A stretch of DNA of 5,463 bases from Gammaproteobacteria bacterium UBA3532 (GTDB lineage: Bacteria > Pseudomonadota > Gammaproteobacteria > Enterobacterales > UBA3532). Under the pieces are notes generated by a model that made no database searches, was not told the DNA's origin, and worked only from the letters and a program-made list of their open reading frames with translations. This document shows, piece by piece, positions 1-5,463 of this stretch; the stretch's first letter is position 1, and each line of letters begins with the position of its first letter. A program made the position numbers and the translations under genes. The stretch is from contig DFOV01000392.1 of assembly GCA_002376965.1 (NCBI GenBank), forward strand, positions 2,885 to 8,347. Reading direction: 5' to 3'.

Positions 1-2342
1 CCTTGACACACTTCGCCCTGCAGGCCATGAATATAGTGTTGAAAAAATACTTTTTCTTGCTGCGAAACCAAGCCATCAAGGCTGACGGTTTTACCTTTTA
101 AGTTGTCGCGACGGTCAATTTTTATGGCTCCAGCGGCTTCAAACGGAATGGTGGCGGTAAAGCAGCTACCCTTGCCAACGCTAGATTCGGCCTGAATATC
201 TCCGCCCATTAGCACGCAAAGCTTTTTACAGATAGCCAGCCCAAGACCGGTGCCACCAAACTTGCCAGCAATCGAGCTATCTGCTTGGGTGAATGCCTGG
301 AACAGCTTATGTTGATTTTCTGGTGCGATGCCAATGCCTGTATCGCGAACGGCAATATCAAGCATAACATAGCGCCCCTGTTTTCGTGTTTTGGCGCTGA
401 CATACACCCCACCATCATCCGTAAACTTAATCGCGTTGCTCAACAAATTAAAGACAACTTGGCGCAGCCGCAACATATCGCCACTAAGCGATGGATAGGC
501 TATATCAATAACATCAACTATCAGCTTTATGTCTTTTTCCTGTGCTCTAAGCGCCAGTGAGGTTACGGTATCTTCCAATAATGCAATCGGATCAAATAAA
601 ACACTCTCCAGCTCCAGCCTTCCCGCCTCGATCTTCGACAAGTCGAGGGTGTCATTGATCAAGGCTGATAGCGCATGACAACTGGCTTCAGACATTTCAA
701 GATAGTGAGCCTGTCTGGGGCTGAGTGGCTCGTTATTAAGTAAATTAAGTGTGCCCAAAATACCGTTCAGCGGCGTGCGCATTTCATGGCTGATGGTCGA
801 AATAAAGGCGCTTTTCATTTCAGATGACTTTTCTGCCCGCGCCTTTGCCTGCTCCAGCTCTATAGTACGACTTTTCACTTCCGCTTCAAGGTTCTGATTG
901 GTTTCCTCTAAGCGCCTTTCTGCTTCTTTTCGTGCAGTGATATCTTCGACAACCAGCGCGATCCCCGATAATTTATTTTTTTGGTTTTTAACTGGGGATA
1001 CTTTGAATTGCACATCCAGCACTTGTCCAAATTCGTTGCGGTGGGTCGTCACCAGTGGCTCGGCCATTCTTTGAGAACGCAACGAAATAAGGGCCTTCTT
1101 TAAATATTCTTGGGGGAGCGACCTAAATTGATGGAAGGGTTTACCAATAGCCTGAGAATCCAGGCCTTCGAAAAACTGCATAGCGGCTCGATTAAGACTA
1201 AATATTTCACCACTGCTGCTTAGGCTGATAATCCCCTGTGTTGCACCATCAATAATGCCTGCAAACTCTGCACGAATGTTATTTAGCCGTCTTGCATTGC
1301 GCAGTGACTTGCCTAACACAGCAATGATAGCAATAAAGACAATCGATACTGCCGCTAAAACCATAGCAAAGTTCCAACGCTCTCTAACAGTACGCTCATC
1401 GATAGCCGATTGACTGATAAATGCATATAGATGGATACCACGACTGCTGTCCAGGCCTGGCAAACGAGAAAAGCGGTGCAGCGCCACCCAATTTACCGAG
1501 CGCTGGGGCATTGATATGCTAAAAAACCCCCTTTCCCCCAATGACTCCATGTTAACAACACTACTCAAGGGCTGATTGGGTTTGACATCCTGCCAATATC
1601 TTAGCCATTCCATCGCCGAGTAAACCGGTTGCTCATTTTCATCTAGCACAATGATCCCCGGCTTGTTTGGCTTCTGTTCTGCAAGCTCAAACAATAGCTC
1701 TTGAGGATCAACATTGATAATCAGCACCCCAAACAGTTGATTTTGCTCATCATAAATCGCTCTGGCAAAGCGTAGGGTCAAACGATAGGGAAATTCAATC
1801 TTGCCATTTTCTTTGTTGAGTTCCAAAGGAGAAACATAAACAACACCTTCTGGCAACGTGATGGCTGACTGAAAATAAGCGTGCTGCCCCTTATTTTGTA
1901 ACCGAAGTTCATCAACCCGCTCAACCCGCCCGTTTTGACGATCCACCCGCAACATTTCCATCCCATCCTGCCCACGGAGCAGACGTGCCTGGGAAATATT
2001 GGGGTAGGTGCGCAATAAAGATTGAAAGATGGTTGCCAGCCGTTGCTCCCACAGGGATAAGGTTGTTCCATCGAATGGATCAACCCCATTATTCTTGGTG
2101 GCACGGGCTAACCCCTGAATAGGAGGCGTTTTATACAAAAAGTTTAAGTGGCGGACATTACTATCAACAAAGGTATCGATACGGCTTTCCGCCAGCAGCA
2201 ATTCACTATCCAGCTCTGCTCTAACCTGCTCACGAATACCCTTGACCATCTGCTGATCGACTATCCACACAATGAGCGCTACAACCAGTAGTGCCCCTAG
2301 CATAAGTATTCGTGGGAAATAACCTAGTCCATATCCAACCAT
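1..2342 (-). CDS. Membrane-bound hybrid-type sensor histidine kinase (Cache-like sensor, PAS, HisKA, HATPase, probable pseudo-receiver); 3' end outside window
   Basis: The frame is open for 780 codons from ATG at 2342-2340 to the left edge, so the C-terminus is missing. An in-frame TGA at 2378-2376 with no other usual start after it supports this start; no strong Shine-Dalgarno precedes it. TM1 is about residues 10-28 (ILMLGALLVVALIVW) and TM2 about 323-344. The roughly 290 residues between resemble a periplasmic double Cache/PDC sensor (VYVSPLELN, RLTLRFARAIYDE); the ligand cannot be told. A PAS domain (about 356-470, ending VVEDITARKEAE) and a Glu/Lys-rich coiled coil follow. HisKA has the H-box SHEMRTPLNG with phospho-acceptor His519. 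HATPase_c shows the N-box (NLLSNAIKF, Asn632/Asn636), G1 (DTGIG, Asp667) and G2 (GGTGLGLAI, from Gly696). After about residue 740, LKGKTVSLDGLV looks like the first strand of a receiver lacking the usual acidic pair, as in BarA-like kinases. More receiver or Hpt domains probably lie beyond the edge. Kinase activity is well supported; signal and target are unknown. Confidence 0.93.
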   Translation of the reverse strand, partial: MVGYGLGYFPRILMLGALLVVALIVWIVDQQMVKGIREQVRAELDSELLLAESRIDTFVDSNVRHLNFLYKTPPIQGLARATKNNGVDPFDGTTLSLWEQRLATIFQSLLRTYPNISQARLLRGQDGMEMLRVDRQNGRVERVDELRLQNKGQHAYFQSAITLPEGVVYVSPLELNKENGKIEFPYRLTLRFARAIYDEQNQLFGVLIINVDPQELLFELAEQKPNKPGIIVLDENEQPVYSAMEWLRYWQDVKPNQPLSSVVNMESLGERGFFSISMPQRSVNWVALHRFSRLPGLDSSRGIHLYAFISQSAIDERTVRERWNFAMVLAAVSIVFIAIIAVLGKSLRNARRLNNIRAEFAGIIDGATQGIISLSSSGEIFSLNRAAMQFFEGLDSQAIGKPFHQFRSLPQEYLKKALISLRSQRMAEPLVTTHRNEFGQVLDVQFKVSPVKNQKNKLSGIALVVEDITARKEAERRLEETNQNLEAEVKSRTIELEQAKARAEKSSEMKSAFISTISHEMRTPLNGILGTLNLLNNEPLSPRQAHYLEMSEASCHALSALINDTLDLSKIEAGRLELESVLFDPIALLEDTVTSLALRAQEKDIKLIVDVIDIAYPSLSGDMLRLRQVVFNLLSNAIKFTDDGGVYVSAKTRKQGRYVMLDIAVRDTGIGIAPENQHKLFQAFTQADSSIAGKFGGTGLGLAICKKLCVLMGGDIQAESSVGKGSCFTATIPFEAAGAIKIDRRDNLKGKTVSLDGLVSQQEKVFFQHYIHGLQGEVCQ

Positions 2343-2468
2343 TATTATATTCAGGGCGCTAACTTTGCCACCTTGTCAGGAGAGGGTTTAGTACCTTATC
2401 GGTATTAAAACATACCATTAAAAATAGTTGGCTTTTGGACTACCGTCGATCTTAATGCGCCGATTTGG
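2343..2468. other. cydB-kinase intergenic spacer, no clear signals
   Basis: The 126-base gap between the cydB stop and the kinase start is AT-richer than the genes around it. It holds only a weak hairpin (GGTAT, 6-base loop, ATACC, at 2401-2416) with no following T-run in the direction of transcription, so no convincing rho-independent terminator is visible. A TATAAT sits at 2344-2349 but is too close to the kinase ATG to be its -10 box unless the start lies further in. A 19-codon ORF here (MVCFNTDKVL...) has no resemblance to the small oxidase subunit CydX. Read-through from cydAB into the kinase is therefore possible but unproven. Confidence 0.5.
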
Positions 2469-3470
2469 CTAATAATATTTCAACGCACCAGCTTTTCCCC
2501 AAAAGACCCGATAGGCAAAAATGGTATAACCAAGGATGCATGGCAAGACGATAGCTACACCGATAAAAATCACCCACAACGACTCCCTAGCACTGGCCGC
2601 CTCCCATACATTAAGTTGCTCTGGAATAACATAGGGATAAAAGCTATAACCAAGGCCAATAAAAGCCAAAACGAAGATCATGGCAACGCTGGCAAAAGGA
2701 ATCCAACACCCCAGATCATTTTGCAGTGGCATGCGGCGCAGATACCAATAGACCAAAGCAAATAATCCAAAACACAAAACAGGAACGATCCACAACAGCA
2801 GCACCTGTGGCAATGAAAACCACTTATCAAAGATACGCGGACTGATCAGCGGATTAATGATTGAAATAGCGATGATTCCAAACCCTGTCAGGATCAGCGC
2901 ATACTTGGCCCATTTCGCCGCTGATAACTGCAAATTACCTGAGGTTTTCATGATCAACCAGCATGCCCCAATCAGGGTATAGGCTGACGCAACACAAACC
3001 GCGCTTAACCCGGCAAAGACATAAGCTAGGGTGCCACTTTCGAATCCTAAGACGTACCGCCCTAACATATAGCCTTGGCTTAGGGCGACGACCAGCGATC
3101 CAACCTTAAAGGCTTTATCCCACAATTCACGATAGGCGACGGCGGCTTTGGCCCGAAAGTCAAAGGCAACACCACGCAAAATCAGACCTGACAACATCAC
3201 AACCGAGGGCAGGTAGAGTGCATAGAGCACCTGCGAGTGTGCTATGGGAAAGGCGATTAACAATATACCAACAGCCAATACCAGCCAGGTTTCGTTGGCG
3301 TCCCAAAATGGGCCGATAGACGCAATCATATGATCGCTGTGCTCGCTATTGTCTAGCGGTATGAGTATCCCTACTCCCAGATCATAACCATCCAACACGG
3401 CGTATATCAGAACACTCAGGCCCATTAAGGCAAGAAAGGCCAAGGGCAACCAGTCGTTTATCTGATCCAT
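2469..3470 (-). CDS. cydB: Cytochrome bd-type quinol oxidase subunit II (CioB-like)
   Basis: This is subunit II of the inner-membrane bd-type quinol:oxygen oxidoreductase, the partner that stabilises the haem-bearing subunit I. The 333-residue protein is nearly all hydrophobic, with about nine predicted membrane segments (roughly 8-27, 58-77, 80-104, 122-138, 147-176, 190-212, 221-245, 255-278, 298-322). Family signatures are LDGYDLGVG (Asp27 and Asp30), FWDANETWLVLAVG (Asp57, Glu60, Trp62), GLILRGVAFDFR (93-106) and YSFYPYVIPEQLNVWEAAS (275-293). The DANETW form, where E. coli CydB has DGNQVW, and the length near 335 rather than about 379 residues fit the cyanide-insensitive CioB subtype. 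It starts 2 bases after the cydA stop behind a strong AAGGAGG, so it is translated from the same message as cydA. No cydX-like small ORF follows its TAG stop. The protein appears complete and intact. Confidence 0.97.
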   Translation of the reverse strand: MDQINDWLPLAFLALMGLSVLIYAVLDGYDLGVGILIPLDNSEHSDHMIASIGPFWDANETWLVLAVGILLIAFPIAHSQVLYALYLPSVVMLSGLILRGVAFDFRAKAAVAYRELWDKAFKVGSLVVALSQGYMLGRYVLGFESGTLAYVFAGLSAVCVASAYTLIGACWLIMKTSGNLQLSAAKWAKYALILTGFGIIAISIINPLISPRIFDKWFSLPQVLLLWIVPVLCFGLFALVYWYLRRMPLQNDLGCWIPFASVAMIFVLAFIGLGYSFYPYVIPEQLNVWEAASARESLWVIFIGVAIVLPCILGYTIFAYRVFWGKAGALKYY

Positions 3471-3472
3471 GC

Positions 3473-4819
3473 TTAGGCCTCCTTCACGGTTAGTGTTGAT
3501 GGCACGGCGGAGAGCGGCTGCTCTTCCAAGGCCACGGCACGCCTCGCCATAACAAACAGTGTGCTGATATAAGCTACCAGCAACAAAGCATAAAGCAGCA
3601 GATAGATGGTTAATGATGCAGCCACATTACCAGCGGTAACCGTGGTGACCGCTTCACTGGTTCGTAGTACCCCGCTGACCAAATAAGGCTGCCTGCCAAT
3701 TTCTGTGACATACCACCCTGCCAGCGTGGCTACCCAACCGGAAAAGGTCATCACCACCATCGACTTGAGCAACCACGACGGCTGCTGGTTTCGATAAACA
3801 TGCCATGCCCCGATCCAGGCAAGCAACAACATCAATAGCCCGGTTCCAACCATGATACGGAAGCCAAAAAAGACCGGTGCCACTGGCGGATGTTCGTTAG
3901 GGAATTCATTTAGCCCCTGCAAAGTACCATCCATGCTATGGGTTAAAATCAAGCTGGCCAAGTGCGGTACTTTTACTTCGAATTTGTTCGACTGCGTTTG
4001 TTCATCTGGCCAGGCAAAAAGCAATAAAGGAACATTCGACTCGGTGTGCCATATCCCCTCCATCGCCGCAATTTTCTGCGGTTGATGTTGCAAGGTGTTT
4101 AGCCCGTGGGCATCACCAACATAGATTTGCAATGGCAATAATACTGCTGCCGCATACACCGAGACTTTCAAGGTTGTTTTCGGCGTTGGCTTGGGATCAT
4201 CTTTAAGCAAGCGATAGGCTGACAACCCCATAATAAGAAAAGACGCCGTGATTGCCGAGGCCAACAACATATGGGTAAATCGATAGGGAAAAGACGGGTT
4301 AAAAATGATGGCCAACCAGTCGGTGGCATAGGCCACACCATCGCGCATTTCAAAGCCCGCGGGCGTTTGCATCCATGAATTAAGCGCCAATATCCATAAG
4401 GCAGACATCGTTGTACCGATAGCAACCAAGGCCGTTGCCAGCGTGTGGACGCGAGGGGATACGCGATTAGTCCCAAACAACATAATTCCGAGAAAGGTCG
4501 CTTCCAGAAAAAAGGCCGTCAGCACTTCATAACCCAGCAGCGGCCCAGCAATGTTGCCCACTTTTTCCATAAATCCAGGCCAGTTGGTGCCAAACTGAAA
4601 CGACATGGTAATACCACTGACAACACCCAGCGCGAAAGTGAGAGCAAATATTTTGACCCAAAACCGATAAGCACGCATCCACACTGGATCGTTGGTGCGA
4701 TGAAAGCGCCATTTAAAAAAGAGAAGATACCAACACAGGGCGATCGTGATGGTTGGGAACAAAATATGAAAGCTTATATTCGCGGCAAACTGGATCCGCG
4801 AAAGTATCAGTGTATCCAT
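3473..4819 (-). CDS. cydA: Cytochrome bd-type quinol oxidase subunit I, short Q-loop (CioA-like)
   Basis: This catalytic subunit binds the haems and oxidises quinol, passing electrons to oxygen. The 448-residue protein has about nine membrane segments. Family residues are in place by motif: His18 (SFHILFP; haem b595 ligand, E. coli His19), Glu98 and Glu106 (YEVLTAFFLEATF; E. coli Glu99/Glu107), His183 (RFTHM) and Met323 (FRIMVG), the haem b558 ligands, and Glu373 in GWYVTEIGRQP (E. coli Glu445). Quinol-loop residues Lys249 and Glu254 (QKIAAMEGIW) are also conserved. From Glu254 to Met323 there are 69 residues, against 136 between the E. coli equivalents, so the C-terminal Q-loop insert is absent. 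With GRQPYLVSGVLRTSEAV this points to the cyanide-insensitive CioA subtype; insensitivity itself is inferred. The ATG at 4819-4817 follows AGAGGA by 7 bases; an ATG 7 bases upstream is out of frame. No deletion or frameshift is seen. Confidence 0.97.
   Translation of the reverse strand: MDTLILSRIQFAANISFHILFPTITIALCWYLLFFKWRFHRTNDPVWMRAYRFWVKIFALTFALGVVSGITMSFQFGTNWPGFMEKVGNIAGPLLGYEVLTAFFLEATFLGIMLFGTNRVSPRVHTLATALVAIGTTMSALWILALNSWMQTPAGFEMRDGVAYATDWLAIIFNPSFPYRFTHMLLASAITASFLIMGLSAYRLLKDDPKPTPKTTLKVSVYAAAVLLPLQIYVGDAHGLNTLQHQPQKIAAMEGIWHTESNVPLLLFAWPDEQTQSNKFEVKVPHLASLILTHSMDGTLQGLNEFPNEHPPVAPVFFGFRIMVGTGLLMLLLAWIGAWHVYRNQQPSWLLKSMVVMTFSGWVATLAGWYVTEIGRQPYLVSGVLRTSEAVTTVTAGNVAASLTIYLLLYALLLVAYISTLFVMARRAVALEEQPLSAVPSTLTVKEA
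3478..3484 (-). promoter_or_regulatory. Ribosome binding site of cydB inside the end of cydA
   Basis: On the minus strand a full AAGGAGG lies 7 bases before the cydB ATG. It is formed by the last sense codons of cydA (Lys-Glu-Ala) and fixes the cydB start. The arrangement implies coupled expression of the two subunits from one transcript. Confidence 0.85.
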
Positions 4820-4826
4820 TTGGCAT

Positions 4827-4832
4827 TCCTCT
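4827..4832 (-). promoter_or_regulatory. Ribosome binding site of cydA
   Basis: AGAGGA on the minus strand, 7 bases before ATG 4819-4817, supports this start over the out-of-frame ATG at 4826-4824. Its first two bases also belong to TCGACTTAG (4839-4831), which is the inverse complement of a segment inside the palindrome upstream, so its accessibility may depend on RNA folding. Confidence 0.65.
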
Positions 4833-4847
4833 AAGTCGAGTTAGCTC

Positions 4848-4968
4848 GGCCTTCAGGTGGGGATGAGCCTCACACGTCGACACGCCGTAAACCCTTCCCT
4901 GGGGGCTCCGCCGCAGCATCCATGCTGCGAAGGGTCGACTTAGCGAGGCTCATCCCCACCTGAAGGCC
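4848..4968. repeat. Large palindromic intergenic repeat (perfect 24-bp inverted arms) between regulator and cydA
   Basis: The arms at 4848-4871 and 4945-4968 (starting GGCCTTCAGGTGGGGATG and ending GAGCCTC on the left) are exact inverse complements over 24 bp, enclosing 73 bases. Within the loop lie two GTCGAC sites (4876-4881, 4934-4939), a 7-bp inverted pair (ACCCTTC 4891-4897, GAAGGGT 4929-4935) and a tight hairpin at 4912-4929. The element begins 3 bases after the regulator stop codon. There is no transposase and no T-run after either arm, so it is neither a complete insertion sequence nor a standard rho-independent terminator. The core style (GGGGGCTCCGCCGCAGCATCC) recalls palindromic repeats scattered between genes in some gammaproteobacteria; that is from memory and copy number cannot be judged from one window. 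Possible roles are a MITE- or REP-like mobile repeat, transcript stabiliser or attenuator. Confidence 0.85.
4912..4929. repeat. Inner hairpin of the palindromic repeat
   Basis: CGCAGCAT, a 2-base spacer CC and ATGCTGCG form a perfect 8-bp inverted repeat near the centre of the larger palindrome. The 2-base loop means a cruciform or RNA hairpin would open at least one central pair. It is the compact core of the element and would be useful for finding further copies. Confidence 0.8.
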
Positions 4969-4971
4969 TGG

Positions 4972-5463
4972 TTATGCATTGGGCTCAGATTTGCTGATTT
5001 TCAAGAAACGCTCGCCCAACTCCAGCACCTTGCCAACACCGGATCCGAGCTTCATTAAGGTTTTGATTTGATCTACCGATAGGCTTTGCATGTCTTGTGA
5101 CCAGTCGGTGACCAGCTCCAACAAGTCGTGGATATCGCGCATTTGTTGTTGGGCATATTCGTCTTCTGGAGTGTTGGCCTGTTCCAATAGCAAATCGCGC
5201 ATCATGGTTAACGTCGGGTCGATTTCGCGCTTGCGCCGCTCTTCCAGCACCCGCTTGCCCATTTCCCAAATATCGCCGATGGCGGAATAGTACTCCTTTC
5301 TATCCCCGGGTTTGTGCTGCAACTTGACCAAACGCCATGCCTGCAGCTCTTTCAGGCCCATGCTGACATTCGAGCGCGAAATACTTAGTGCCGACGCCAA
5401 ATCATCGGCATTCAACGGCTCCTGACTCATGACTAACAAGGCATACATTTGGCCAACCGTACG
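4972..5463 (-). CDS. GbsR/MarR-family winged-helix transcriptional regulator; N-terminus outside window
   Basis: The frame is open from the right edge to TAA at 4974-4972, giving 163 visible residues. The first ATG, at 5448, is probably internal: the upstream codons read RTVGQ, and RTVGQMYALLVMSQEPLNADDLA matches the usual start of the helix-turn-helix region in GbsR-like proteins, so the true start lies beyond the window. In visible numbering, the HTH covers about 17-48, with recognition helix SRSNVSMGLKELQAW (29-43), followed by a wing containing HKPGDRKEYYSA (50-61). The remainder is helical and charged, with LEERRKREIDPTL and a C-terminal helix, probably for dimerisation. There is no obvious metal site or iron-sulphur cysteine cluster. 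It is co-directional with cydAB and separated from cydA only by the palindrome, so control of the oxidase operon is plausible. The effector is unknown, and the MarR/GbsR label rests on motif pattern only. Confidence 0.88.
   Translation of the reverse strand, partial: RTVGQMYALLVMSQEPLNADDLASALSISRSNVSMGLKELQAWRLVKLQHKPGDRKEYYSAIGDIWEMGKRVLEERRKREIDPTLTMMRDLLLEQANTPEDEYAQQQMRDIHDLLELVTDWSQDMQSLSVDQIKTLMKLGSGVGKVLELGERFLKISKSEPNA

Noticed and set aside
1521..1539. Homopolymer tract (T6 next to G5, then A3 and G5 on the coding strand) in the kinase as a phase-variable or programmed frameshift site
   Set aside because: The runs are short, the codon phase does not fit a standard -1 slippery heptamer, and the kinase frame is intact through it.
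1778..2104. 108-codon minus-strand ORF within the kinase sensor region
   Set aside because: It is an off-frame shadow of the kinase gene, whose own frame is continuous here and carries recognisable sensor-domain sequence.
2344..2363. TATAAT just before the kinase ATG as a -10 box
   Set aside because: Transcription would start inside or after the ATG at 2342, and upstream only a 4-of-6 match to a -35 box at 16-base spacing exists. It is probably chance in an AT-rich gap.
4445..4834. 129-codon plus-strand ORF opposite cydA
   Set aside because: It is antisense to strongly conserved cydA coding sequence, has no family resemblance and no supporting ribosome binding site.
4713..4919. Minus-strand ORF beginning MLRRSPQGRVYGVST inside the palindrome and running over the start of cydA
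   Set aside because: It is out of frame with cydA, begins inside the repeat core and resembles no protein family. It is best explained as a spurious reading of the palindrome plus a cydA shadow.
4848..4968. Rho-independent terminator of the regulator gene
   Set aside because: The stem is far longer than usual with a 73-base loop, and no T-run follows the distal arm on the minus strand. It may still impede transcription, but not as a standard terminator.
4831..4980. Integron attC-like site
   Set aside because: The flank GTTATGC only loosely resembles the GTTRRRY core, the matching RYYYAAC end is missing, and the genes around are core respiratory functions, not cassettes.
4823..4980. GCATT at 4823-4827 and 4976-4980 as a target-site duplication of the palindrome
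   Set aside because: Five bases are too short to be convincing, the copies are not directly at the arm ends, and the right copy is part of the regulator's terminal codons.

Overview
The window reads as ordinary chromosome of a gammaproteobacterium, possibly a marine one of the Cellvibrionales or Spongiibacteraceae type. That placement rests on moderate GC, the flavour of the proteins and the style of an intergenic palindrome, and it is only a tentative inference. All four recognisable genes lie on the minus strand, so transcription runs from the right edge (5463) to the left edge (1).

In transcription order the layout is as follows. (1) A GbsR/MarR-type winged-helix regulator, 5463-4972, cut at its N-terminus by the window edge. 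(2) A 152-base gap filled almost entirely by a large palindromic repeat, with perfect 24-bp arms at 4848-4871 and 4945-4968 and an inner hairpin at 4912-4929. (3) cydA, 4819-3473, and (4) cydB, 3470-2469, separated by 2 bases. They encode a bd-type quinol oxidase of the short-Q-loop, cyanide-insensitive (CioAB-like) subtype. (5) A 126-base spacer with no clear gene or terminator. (6) A large membrane-bound hybrid-type histidine kinase, 2342 to beyond 1, cut at its C-terminus. It has a periplasmic Cache-like sensor, PAS, HisKA and HATPase domains and the start of what looks like a degenerate receiver domain.

Functionally, CydA and CydB form the inner-membrane oxidase that takes electrons from quinol and reduces oxygen to water. 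The upstream regulator is a plausible local controller of that operon. The downstream kinase is a separate sensory gene whose link to the oxidase is only positional. The most unusual element is the palindrome between regulator and cydA: it forms most of the cydA leader, leaves almost no room for a separate promoter, and has segments whose pairing could reach the edge of the cydA ribosome binding site. No tRNA, rRNA, CRISPR array, transposase or phage gene was seen.
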